Source of the DNA: Promethearchaeia archaeon
GTDB lineage: Archaea > Asgardarchaeota > Lokiarchaeia > Sigyniarchaeales > SOKP01
Direction of reading: 5' to 3'
DNA length: 64,000 nucleotides
NCBI GenBank assembly: GCA_029856145.1
Contig: JAHQWK010000004.1
Location: forward strand, 124,001 to 188,000
Each line of letters starts with the position of its first letter. Within the stretch, counting starts at the first letter, position 1. Below the pieces are notes generated by a model. The model was not told the DNA's origin and made no database searches. It saw nothing but the letters and a program-made list of their open reading frames with translations. This document shows positions 15,993 through 23,547 of this stretch, piece after piece. The position numbers were made by a program, and so were the translations under genes.

Positions 15993-18503
15993 TTAAGATT
16001 GTCTTTCTAATTCATCAATTTCAGCTAATAGATCTAATTTCTTTTCTTTCCATTCATTTCTCATCTTGATATCACAAAAACAGGTATGGATTGCTCTCTC
16101 TCCTTTTTGTAGACTATCCTTAGCTAAATCAAACTTACCAATTTCTTTATAGCATTTTGCCATCTGAATATATGTATTATAAGTAAACCAACCCAATGGA
16201 TCAAGATCTAATGCCTTTTGAAAGTATTTTAATGCCTCTTCATACTCGCCAAATTCAGTGAGAACTTCACCGTAAGAATCATGATAATTACCATTATCAG
16301 GCGCAAGTTTTACTAATTCCTTTGCTGCTTGCAATGATTCTTCTTTCTCATCACGATAATGATGCCAGTATACTTTATTATTTAATATATCAAAATCCTT
16401 AGGATTTTTTTCCCATAAAACATCAATAATCTCTAAGCCTTTATCATAGTTATTCCTCTTCTTATATAGAAATGCCTTATGCGTCATAAGCTTAGTTTCC
16501 ATTTCTGGAAACGCTTTTATCCCCTCATCGATGGCTGCCAAAGCTTCATCAATCTTCTCATCGCTAGCTAAAATATCATATTTCATAAAGTGTAAATGGA
16601 GATCCTTAGGATCAAGCTCAATAGCAGTTTCAATCATTTCAAAACCCTCTTCATATTTTTCTAATTGTTTTAAAATTAGACCCTTAAAATGATAATACTT
16701 CGCTTTGTTCTTGTCAATATCCTCTAGCGAAATTGCCTTATCGAGATCATGCAACACTTCATCCACTCTCATATCATCCATATCTAATTGGTAAACAATT
16801 TTATAGCCCCAAATTAACGCTCTTGTAACATAGGATAAAGGATGGTCAGAATAATATTCATTTAGTATGTCACTGATTTTAAGTGCCTCATCGAATTCAG
16901 CTAATGTTATATGACAATAAACCTTAATAAAATTATAAGGTACAAAAATTTCCTCATCTTTTCTATTTGGATAGCTCTTTAATGCATTTTTCAAAAATTT
17001 AATAGCCCTTTTATGCCTGTTTGATAAACTTAACACAATTGCTTTCAAGAACAGAAAATCCAAATTATCAGGATTATTTTCAATCTCAGAATTGATCTTA
17101 TCTAAAACATTATCAAAATCCTTTTTTTTCATTAAATGTTTGGCATCATTAAACATCTCCTCAATTTCTGGTGAAGAAAAAAATGGTAGCACCCTTAATA
17201 TTGAATAATCTACATAATACTTGAATTGAGTTTGTTCCGAATCATCAGACTGGGAGCTATTAGATTGAAATACTTCTGGAATATCTCTCCACATTACTCC
17301 TTCTAATTTATCACGGGTATCCTCTAGCTTTCTTTCAGTTTCTATTCTATAAGCTAAATGTTTGATGTATTCCGGTAGAAACTCTCTTAAAGTATCTTTT
17401 AGCTCATCATTAAATAAATTATTACAAATCTCGTCTAAAATCGCATTAACTGTAAAACTGAAATCCATTGAAGCACCTCTACTAAGATTACTTTCATACA
17501 ATTTATTTAAGTAAGTAAATTTTGTAATGTGATCTTCAGTTATTGCTGAAAGAACTTTCTCTATCTTTTCATCCTCCTGGAAATAATAAAATTTATCCTC
17601 ATCAACTTCTATATTAAAAAATTTGGTCGAGTAGATATTTTTCTCTATAATTTGACGAATATTAAATTTCAATTCCAATGAATTAATTTGATATTTCTTA
17701 GAAAAATCAGCAGGTGAAATGTAAAAGGGATACTGATTTGGATGATTCATAGACAGAAACAGTAACACTTTGTTAAAATCTTCCTCTGAATCTAAGGATC
17801 CTCTTAAATTAGCATAAGGTAGTTTCAAAACATTGTTTAAAAATCGAAACTTGATATCCTCATCCTGGATATCATATTTTTCAAAAAATATAATTGTACT
17901 TTTCGTGATTTCCTCGATTCTCTTGCTTTCCTCATTCAATATTGATTGTCGGTCTAAATCATATAACTTCAACATCCGAGAATATTCCGATTTCCCCTTT
18001 TTAGTAATTCTGTATTCCTTATTCTCTTTTCTAATAAATTCCATCTGTTGAAGCTCATTTAGATTTTTCGATAAACTGGATTGATTAATCCTTAGTGGAT
18101 CATCAATAAAATCTGACCATTTGCAAAATGTATTATTATAAACCATCCAAAGGAGCCAATGATCATAATTTCGGTCGTTTGTTATCGCTTTTGGAGGATA
18201 ATTTAAATTTCTTTCTCCGTCCTTAGCTTTTGATAGATGGTTGTATCGTTCCGTACCTTTAGAGGTTATTCTATATACTCCTCTTTCCGGCTTTTCAACA
18301 TATTCGTTCACCTTTAACGAGTTCAGGTAATAGGATAAAGTAGATTGAGGAATACTTACGGGTTCATCTAAGAAATTTGCCCATTCAACAATCTCATTAT
18401 TTTTTAACATCCATAGTATAACATGTTCTATATTTGGTCGCTCAATCCCTATTTGCCGAAAGATTTCTTCAGGTGGATAATTTATTTCTTGAGTTCTACT
18501 CAT
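15993..18503 (-). CDS. Double winged-helix / TPR regulator, paralogue 1
   Basis: About 836 aa. Two N-terminal winged-helix units (about residues 15-75 and 90-160) each contain a VILWML/WLLWMV helix, a W-[AS]-[ND]-F segment and an S-x-LS-x-x-LN recognition helix, ending in strands typical of a wing (YRIT). A central helical region (about 180-420) follows, then tetratricopeptide repeats (about 465-815) with repeated ALDLDPLG-type motifs. The paralogue at 23548-26505 shares the whole layout. wHTH-plus-TPR proteins usually sense a ligand or peptide through the TPR part and regulate transcription. ATG 18503 is chosen over GTG 18512 because the paralogue also begins MSR. Confidence 0.8.
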   Translation of the reverse strand: MSRTQEINYPPEEIFRQIGIERPNIEHVILWMLKNNEIVEWANFLDEPVSIPQSTLSYYLNSLKVNEYVEKPERGVYRITSKGTERYNHLSKAKDGERNLNYPPKAITNDRNYDHWLLWMVYNNTFCKWSDFIDDPLRINQSSLSKNLNELQQMEFIRKENKEYRITKKGKSEYSRMLKLYDLDRQSILNEESKRIEEITKSTIIFFEKYDIQDEDIKFRFLNNVLKLPYANLRGSLDSEEDFNKVLLFLSMNHPNQYPFYISPADFSKKYQINSLELKFNIRQIIEKNIYSTKFFNIEVDEDKFYYFQEDEKIEKVLSAITEDHITKFTYLNKLYESNLSRGASMDFSFTVNAILDEICNNLFNDELKDTLREFLPEYIKHLAYRIETERKLEDTRDKLEGVMWRDIPEVFQSNSSQSDDSEQTQFKYYVDYSILRVLPFFSSPEIEEMFNDAKHLMKKKDFDNVLDKINSEIENNPDNLDFLFLKAIVLSLSNRHKRAIKFLKNALKSYPNRKDEEIFVPYNFIKVYCHITLAEFDEALKISDILNEYYSDHPLSYVTRALIWGYKIVYQLDMDDMRVDEVLHDLDKAISLEDIDKNKAKYYHFKGLILKQLEKYEEGFEMIETAIELDPKDLHLHFMKYDILASDEKIDEALAAIDEGIKAFPEMETKLMTHKAFLYKKRNNYDKGLEIIDVLWEKNPKDFDILNNKVYWHHYRDEKEESLQAAKELVKLAPDNGNYHDSYGEVLTEFGEYEEALKYFQKALDLDPLGWFTYNTYIQMAKCYKEIGKFDLAKDSLQKGERAIHTCFCDIKMRNEWKEKKLDLLAEIDELERQS

Positions 18504-18587
18504 AAAATTCACATTATAGTACTCTATTTAATATATAGTAACAACTTCTATTTAAAAGTTTCGTGTTCAGTATAAAATTAGAACTCC

Positions 18588-18640
18588 AACTGAACTTCGA
18601 ATTACAATTGAACTTTCACGAATAAAACTATATATTGAAC
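18588..18640 (+). promoter_or_regulatory. Divergent promoter with variant 18-bp operator, locus 1
   Basis: CTATATATTG (TATA at 18628) lies exactly 11 nt after GAATTACAATTGAACTTT (18599-18616), which matches 12 of 18 positions of the palindrome at 26593-26610. Further GAACT half-sites occur at 18581 and 18592. The plus-strand promoter would drive the microprotein/zinc-ribbon unit; the opposite direction leads to the wHTH-TPR gene, which has its own TATA-like CTATATATTAAATAG near 18520-18535. Confidence 0.55.
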
Positions 18641-18701
18641 TACAAACTTATGAGTATTAAGAAAAAAACAAATAAAAAAAACAAATAAGAGGTAAAAAAT
18701 A

Positions 18702-18779
18702 ATGAAAAAAATCGCAGAAAAAATAATTATAATAAAAAGTGGTACTTCAGCGTATAATCGAACTTATATTAGTTATTAA
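18702..18779 (+). CDS. Conserved 25-aa microprotein, locus 1
   Basis: ATG 18702 follows GAGGT (18689-18693) and encodes 25 residues ending at TAA 18777-18779. The product has E6-K7, an IIII run (8-11), T15, Y18 and YI (22-23). The second wHTH-TPR locus has a microprotein in the same place (26685-26768) that aligns with these residues after one three-residue gap, which is the main evidence that it is translated. It could be a signal peptide-like ligand, a small membrane-associated peptide or a leader peptide. Promoter spacing puts the transcript start about 50 nt upstream. Confidence 0.5.
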   Translation: MKKIAEKIIIIKSGTSAYNRTYISY

Positions 18780-18910
18780 ATATTAAAAATTTTTTTTTTA
18801 TTTTTATGAAAAATAATCTATTGAACAATTTACGATAATTAACCGTTATTATATGATCACTAAGAGAAAACTCTTTTCCATCTCCATATTGAATATGTTT
18901 ATACGAGTTC

Positions 18911-18931
18911 GGGCGAGACTCTGACTCGCCC
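18911..18931 (+). ncRNA. GC-rich hairpin in the microprotein/zinc-ribbon transcript, locus 1
   Basis: GGGCGAG-ACTCTGA-CTCGCCC is a perfect 7-bp stem with a 7-nt loop, strikingly GC-rich for this genome. It lies between the microprotein and the zinc-ribbon ORF and is not followed by a T run, so it is not an ordinary terminator. A hairpin with nearly the same stem and a 7-nt loop lies at 27217-27237 in locus 2. Confidence 0.5.
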
Positions 18932-18962
18932 ATAAATTATTACATTAAAAGGTTGAAAAGTT

Positions 18963-19169
18963 ATGGATATAAAAAATACAAGAATGGTTGGAAAACATCA
19001 TTGTCCTGAGTGTAATTGTATGTATATTAGAATTGATAATGAAATTATTTCTTGTCCTGGATGTGAACTATCTTCAAAAGGTAATAGATCGATCATCAAT
19101 GAAGAAGAATGCCAGGAAAGAATTAGTTCAATTTCAGATTTAAACTTCAATAAAAGTTCATGTTCTTAA
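18963..19169 (+). CDS. Small zinc-ribbon protein, locus 1
   Basis: A 68-aa protein with a zinc ribbon made of HHCPEC (about residues 12-17, CxxC) and SCPGC (about 31-35), plus a further Cys in NEEECQE and a final SSCS. The tail is polar. It lies downstream of the microprotein and hairpin and 65 nt before the MFS exporter, probably on the same transcript. Small zinc ribbons can bind nucleic acid, act as transcription-factor modules or store metal; here the context of HTH regulators favours regulation or metal/thiol sensing, which is inference. Confidence 0.65.
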   Translation: MDIKNTRMVGKHHCPECNCMYIRIDNEIISCPGCELSSKGNRSIINEEECQERISSISDLNFNKSSCS

Positions 19170-19234
19170 TCTATAAATAAAAAAAGTAATTTAAATATAA
19201 TAAAAAAGAAAATCAATTAAATAGGTAATTACAA

Positions 19235-20548
19235 ATGGAAGTAAAAAGCACAAAAAAATCTTATTGGCACTATATGTATTTCTTGATTGGACAACAATTC
19301 TCAATGTTAGGCTCAATGATAGTTGGTTTTGTAATAACTTGGTGGATGGCCGGTAACGTTATTTTTCTTTCAATTTCAGTGTTTTTAATGTTTCTCCCGC
19401 AAATTATTGTGACTCCACTTTCAGGTGTACTTTCGGATAGATGGAATAAAAAGGCAATAATTGCAATATCAGATTCTGGTCAAGCAGCTGCAACTCTTTT
19501 ACTGTTTGTATTTTTTCTTTTCGACATCCAAAACATCGTTTTTGTTCTCGCAATAAATACATTTAGAGCAGCATTATTTGCATTTCAACTACCAGCTGTT
19601 CAGTCTTTAGTCCCTATTATGATCCCTAAAAAAAGTCTAAGCAGGGTTAATGGAATGAACTTTTTGAGTACTGGAGTTATTTTCACTATGGGACCAATGA
19701 TAGCGGCAGGTCTTATGGCTATTTTTCCACAAACAGAACTGATCTTTCTTCTCGATATTATAACATTCCTGATTGCTATGGTCCCATTGTTAATTATCAA
19801 AATTCCTAAAGTACACCAAACTACAGAAGAAGCCGTAAAAAAGTCAATGTTTAAGGATTTCAAAACGGGACTATTAACAATCAAAATGATTCCGGGATTA
19901 TTTGCTATGATTGCTTTCGCAATGGTATGGAATTTTATTAACAGACCTTGGGCTGTTTTGCTACCTAATTTTATTTATGATACTCACGGAGGTACTGCCT
20001 TAAATCTTGCGTTATTAATGACTGTGAGTCAAGTTGGGAACATAATAGGATCTCTAATCACCTCACTTAAGAAAACGTGGAAGCATAAAATTAAAATAAA
20101 CATAATTGGAGGAGCAATATTTTTTGTATGTCAAATCCCCGCGATTCTTGCACCTCAAGGAAATTTCATTATTATGATGATATCTCTATTTCCTGCATGG
20201 GTGATTTTTCCAATTACAGTATCTACGTATTTAGCAATATTACAGACGGTTGTTTCGAAAGATAAAATTGGTAGAATTATGTCGATTGATCACATGATAT
20301 CTATGGCAATTGCTCCAATTGGAGCACTTATATCCGGGCCATTAGCATTATTAATAGGAATAAGATATTTATTTCTAATCGCTGCAATCCTTGGAGTAAT
20401 TCATCCGTTTATCATTTGGGGTTTCACGAAAATAAGACAACTTGAAGTTATAGAAAGAGAAATAGTAATGAAAGCAGATGAAGTTGCCGAAGTAGAAGAA
20501 ATCACAGAGCTTACTGAAGTTATTCAAGTTATTGAACCAATAGAATAA
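19235..20548 (+). CDS. MFS exporter (DHA3/MFS_3 type)
   Basis: A 437-aa transporter with 12 predicted membrane helices. The cytoplasmic loop after helix 2 carries the GVLSDRWNKK form of the major-facilitator A motif, and the layout fits the MFS_3/DHA3 efflux family (macrolide, enterobactin and related exporters). The C-terminus is an acidic, Glu-Val-rich cytoplasmic tail (about residues 405-437). Substrate unknown. It follows the zinc-ribbon gene within 65 nt and is followed by a T-rich terminator (about 20549-20585). Sitting in a regulator-rich locus, it may be the transport output of that system. Confidence 0.85.
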   Translation: MEVKSTKKSYWHYMYFLIGQQFSMLGSMIVGFVITWWMAGNVIFLSISVFLMFLPQIIVTPLSGVLSDRWNKKAIIAISDSGQAAATLLLFVFFLFDIQNIVFVLAINTFRAALFAFQLPAVQSLVPIMIPKKSLSRVNGMNFLSTGVIFTMGPMIAAGLMAIFPQTELIFLLDIITFLIAMVPLLIIKIPKVHQTTEEAVKKSMFKDFKTGLLTIKMIPGLFAMIAFAMVWNFINRPWAVLLPNFIYDTHGGTALNLALLMTVSQVGNIIGSLITSLKKTWKHKIKINIIGGAIFFVCQIPAILAPQGNFIIMMISLFPAWVIFPITVSTYLAILQTVVSKDKIGRIMSIDHMISMAIAPIGALISGPLALLIGIRYLFLIAAILGVIHPFIIWGFTKIRQLEVIEREIVMKADEVAEVEEITELTEVIQVIEPIE

Positions 20549-20631
20549 TTTTTTTTTATTTTAATTTTTCATTTTTATTCTTTTTATTAGTATTTTTCAA
20601 TCTTCAATCTCTCCAGTTCATAATAAAGTAT

Positions 20632-20670
20632 GAACTTCATATGAAGTCCGAATCAATAGTCTATATATGA
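20632..20670 (+). promoter_or_regulatory. Operator palindrome and TATA box of the wHTH/thioredoxin operon
   Basis: GAACTTCATATGAAGTCC (20632-20649) is an 18-bp palindrome with one arm mismatch. After 11 nt comes CTATATATG (20661). It matches the site at 26593-26610 in 16 of 18 positions with identical spacing to TATA. A site directly upstream of the BRE/TATA is the usual position for an archaeal activator. Confidence 0.65.
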
Positions 20671-20689
20671 ATTGAAAATCTAATAAGAA

Positions 20690-20801
20690 TAAAGAATTTT
20701 AGGTTCAAAATTCGAATCATGTAGGAATAGGCTCCTACACTGAAGAAATGTAGCCTGTCATATTCCAATATTATTAATATCAATTAAAAGAGTGGTTTAA
20801 A
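20690..20801 (+). promoter_or_regulatory. Structured leader with two competing hairpins
   Basis: The untranslated leader (about 110 nt from the predicted start) contains GTAGGA-ATAGGC-TCCTAC (20721-20738), a 6-bp hairpin. The same bases can instead pair downstream: GGAATA (20724-20729) with TATTCC (20761-20766), and GGCT (20730-20733) with AGCC (20752-20755). The two structures exclude each other, as in attenuators and riboswitches. No known riboswitch family was recognised. Confidence 0.35.
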
Positions 20802-21746
20802 TTGTCTGAAAAATCAGAAATCGAAAAAATATTAAAAGAACGCTCTAAATTTGAAGGTCTGGAAACATCAAATTCCGAATTTGTATTTATTGATAAAGTT
20901 GTTCAAGATTATGCACCAGAAATTGCTTTTTTATATCAATTTAGGGAGGACGAATCAGAAGAACAACAGATAAAAACAGGACGCCTTCATGAAAATCGCA
21001 TCTTAGGCATAATTCTAAAATTCTATTTAGAAGGAAAGAATAAGATCACTACTGGAGAAGTAGAACAGGAATATAAAAGATATTTTAGGGAAATTGCTCG
21101 ATCAACTACTTCAACATATTTAAATATGTTAAAGAAAGAATCTACTCTCTATACAGAAAGAGATGGTAGAGTAGCTTATTATATCTTTTATGAAGATCCT
21201 CCCGTTGATATTAAACCTTTTTGGTTTACTAGAATCTTTTGTATAGTTCCAGCTTACTTTAATAGAGCAATGAAATTTTCTAGTTTATACTTTAACGCTG
21301 AGAAATTTATCCAACAGTATATCAATGATATGGGTTATGGAGATAAAGAAATTTTAATAAGAAATTTCAAATTTATTATCGGTTTAATTGTATTAAATAT
21401 TTTGAAGAATCGAAGCTCTAAATGTATTGGTTGTCAGTTTAGTAAGAGGGAAATTTATAAGAAACTGGAAGAATTGATTAATGTAGCTATTAAAGATAGG
21501 TCTGATGTTTTACCAGGAGAATTATCGGTAGATTTGATTGAAAAGCATTCAGAAATACCAATATTTAAAGGAACTAATATTAAAGAAGATGAATTTAAAG
21601 GAAATATTATTAAGGAGATAGTAAGGAGCGCTGATATATTCAAAAAAGATTTAGATTTTCAAATTATGGTATCATCTCGAAGAAAAGATTCAAGATTAAA
21701 GCAAATACAAGCTTTAGAAGAAGACAGTGCAAAATTATCTTATTAA
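20802..21746 (+). CDS. Winged-helix protein of the shared-operator regulon
   Basis: A 314-aa protein beginning at TTG (GAGTGG lies 8-13 nt upstream; no ATG is near). Residues about 65-130 look like a winged helix (ENRILGIILKFYLEGKNKITTGEVEQEYKRYFREIARSTTSTYLNML, then a strand pair). The rest is helical, with a single CxxC (KCIGC, about residue 207) that could bind metal or form a disulphide. Thioredoxin follows in the same direction after about 150 nt. No named family. Its own promoter carries the operator palindrome, so it may act within a feed-forward circuit. Confidence 0.6.
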   Translation: MSEKSEIEKILKERSKFEGLETSNSEFVFIDKVVQDYAPEIAFLYQFREDESEEQQIKTGRLHENRILGIILKFYLEGKNKITTGEVEQEYKRYFREIARSTTSTYLNMLKKESTLYTERDGRVAYYIFYEDPPVDIKPFWFTRIFCIVPAYFNRAMKFSSLYFNAEKFIQQYINDMGYGDKEILIRNFKFIIGLIVLNILKNRSSKCIGCQFSKREIYKKLEELINVAIKDRSDVLPGELSVDLIEKHSEIPIFKGTNIKEDEFKGNIIKEIVRSADIFKKDLDFQIMVSSRRKDSRLKQIQALEEDSAKLSY

Positions 21747-21839
21747 TTTTATTTAACACTTTTTTTTAATATCTTAAGTAGTGAAATTTTTCGCACTATA
21801 ATCACCTTTAAATAAGATATTCAATTTTATAAAATTAGA

Positions 21840-21866
21840 AAGTTGTGAAAAAAAAACTCACAACTT
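21840..21866 (+). promoter_or_regulatory. Inverted repeat in the thioredoxin leader
   Basis: AAGTTGTGA (21840-21848) and TCACAACTT (21858-21866) form a perfect 9-bp inverted repeat around an A-rich 9-nt loop, 28 nt before the thioredoxin start. A TATA-like TAAATAAG lies near 21809. It may be an operator or an mRNA hairpin. A second, imperfect repeat (TAGTG...CACTA) lies at about 21779-21798. Confidence 0.45.
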
Positions 21867-21894
21867 AGAAAAAACAATTAAATGTGTATTTTAA

Positions 21895-22311
21895 ATGCAG
21901 AATGTAGATGATAACCTAGAAATGTTGAGAATAAAAAAAGCCGAAGCTTTATTAAAACACCAAAAAATGCCAGAAACTATAGTAGAGATACAGTCTTCAG
22001 AAGAATTTCATAAATTATTAAAGAATTACACTGACAAAACTATTATTATAGATTGTTGGGCTGTTTGGTGCGGACCTTGCATGTTTTTTGCTCCCATTTT
22101 TAAGAAACTTCATGGAGAATTTCAAAAAGATTTCGTATTTGTAAAGGTAAACGTTGATGAAAATAATGCCATAGCAAGGGAGTATGGGATAACTGGAATC
22201 CCAACGACTTTATTTATTAAAAATAAAGAAGTTATAAATCAAGTTGTTGGAGCAATGAATTATGAAGGTATGAAGCAGGTATTAATAAAATTAAAACAAT
22301 CAGATAGTTAA
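21895..22311 (+). CDS. Thioredoxin
   Basis: A 138-aa thioredoxin-fold protein with active site W58-C59-G60-P61-C62, the preceding IIDCWAVW strand and the cis-proline near residue 102 (TGIPTTLF). It reduces disulphides in the cytoplasm. The N-terminus carries an extra charged helix of about 30 residues ahead of the fold (MLRIKKAEALLKHQKMPE), as in several archaeal thioredoxins. There is one more Cys (C54), four residues before the active site. It is 51 nt upstream of a Cys-tailed HTH protein, suggesting a thiol-redox pair. Confidence 0.9.
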   Translation: MQNVDDNLEMLRIKKAEALLKHQKMPETIVEIQSSEEFHKLLKNYTDKTIIIDCWAVWCGPCMFFAPIFKKLHGEFQKDFVFVKVNVDENNAIAREYGITGIPTTLFIKNKEVINQVVGAMNYEGMKQVLIKLKQSDS

Positions 22312-22362
22312 ATAAATACCCCTTTTTATTAATTTCTTTTTAAATTTTTAAGTTGATAACTA

Positions 22363-22827
22363 ATGGAAGTAATTGGAAACCAATTAAAAGAATTTGAAAT
22401 TATAGATGAGATATTAGAAAATAAAGATATTTTTTCTAGTACACGATTATTTAAATGTATTTTAGGCCTAAATAAAACCGAATCACAGGTATTTGGATAT
22501 ATTTTAAGAAATAAAGATGTAAGTACTTCTGAAATAGCAAAAGCTCTGAAGTTGGATAGAAGTTCAATTCAAAGAGCTGTTCAAGATTTATCTGAATTAA
22601 TACTTATTAATCGTAAGTCTATATCTATGAAAGAATATTCTAAGGTGAAAGGTAAGACTAATATCAAAAGGCAAGGATATCTTTATGTTTATAATGCTAA
22701 AGATATTAAGTCAATAAAAACCCAGTTTAAAGAACTATTAGATAAATGGTACGGTTCAATGTTAAAATACATTGAGAATCTCGAGAATCTATGTGAATGT
22801 TGTGGTTTCAAATTCGAACCATGTTAA
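22363..22827 (+). CDS. Winged-helix regulator with cysteine-rich tail
   Basis: A 154-aa protein. Residues about 32-90 form a TrmB/MarR-like winged helix (LNKTESQVFGYILRNKDVSTSEIAKALKLDRSSIQRAVQDLSEL). A long helix follows and the C-terminus ends in CECCGFKFEPC, four cysteines in the last 11 residues. Such tails bind zinc or an Fe-S cluster, or act as disulphide switches. Directly behind thioredoxin, it is a good candidate thiol-redox regulator; that role is inference. Confidence 0.75.
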   Translation: MEVIGNQLKEFEIIDEILENKDIFSSTRLFKCILGLNKTESQVFGYILRNKDVSTSEIAKALKLDRSSIQRAVQDLSELILINRKSISMKEYSKVKGKTNIKRQGYLYVYNAKDIKSIKTQFKELLDKWYGSMLKYIENLENLCECCGFKFEPC

Positions 22828-22858
22828 ATTTTTTAATAGGCTTAAGAAAAAAAGTTTT

Positions 22859-23521
22859 TTAGAACATAAAAATTACCTTGAAAGGGAGATCTTCCAATAA
22901 TTCTCTTAGTTCTTTTTTAAATTCTTCCGAAATGGGTTCAAAACCATCTAGAGTATAATTACTTACCGAATAATGATCTGGCATAACATCTAATAAGAAC
23001 TCCTTTAATTTTTCCACATTTATAACGGTATCATTTAACCCTTTCAAAAACATTGTGTAGATGCCCAACTTCCCCTTAAATTTTTTACTGAATTTCAAAA
23101 TGCCCTCTAAAACATTTTTAGGTTCTATCGATTCCGGACACTTATTAATTTTTGAAAAATGAAAGTGATCAACAGTATTAAGATTAATAGCAACCAAATC
23201 ACATCCGTTAAATACATTTCGAGCTTCCTTATCTTGAAAGATTCCACAATTTAAATAAATACCAATTTTTTGATTTGGATATATCGTCCTAATCATTTTT
23301 GTAATCAACTTAAAATTTGAATGGGTTATTGAATCTGTTATTCCCTTAAACCATATTAAACTGGGAATCCCTCGAACATTAATACAATCTCTAATTTCAT
23401 AAAAAACTTCTTCAGTAAGGTTAATTAGGCCTGAGCCTTCACAGTAAGAACTAAAATCAACTGATAAAAGTGTTCCAAAATTAAAATTAAACTCGAACGC
23501 TTTTACAAACCTGTAACCCAT
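22859..23521 (-). CDS. Radical-SAM-fold protein lacking the cluster cysteines
   Basis: A 220-aa protein whose second half matches the COG0731 (TYW1/pyruvate-lyase-activator-like) radical SAM barrel: a VAINLNTVDHFHFSKINK strand-loop, then ILEGILKFSKKFKGKLGIYTMFLKGLNDTVINVEKLKEFL, and MPDHYSVSNYTLDG. The expected CxxxCxxC motif near the N-terminus is absent; the chain goes from FGTLLSVDFS straight to a single-Cys CEGSG. The cluster-binding loop appears deleted while the barrel stayed intact. It may be a catalytically dead ligand-binding relative. It lies 26 nt upstream of nothing on its strand except the Trx locus, and just downstream of the wHTH-TPR gene. Confidence 0.6.
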   Translation of the reverse strand: MGYRFVKAFEFNFNFGTLLSVDFSSYCEGSGLINLTEEVFYEIRDCINVRGIPSLIWFKGITDSITHSNFKLITKMIRTIYPNQKIGIYLNCGIFQDKEARNVFNGCDLVAINLNTVDHFHFSKINKCPESIEPKNVLEGILKFSKKFKGKLGIYTMFLKGLNDTVINVEKLKEFLLDVMPDHYSVSNYTLDGFEPISEEFKKELRELLEDLPFKVIFMF

Positions 23522-23547
23522 TTAAACCACATTTTTTATTTGCATTA

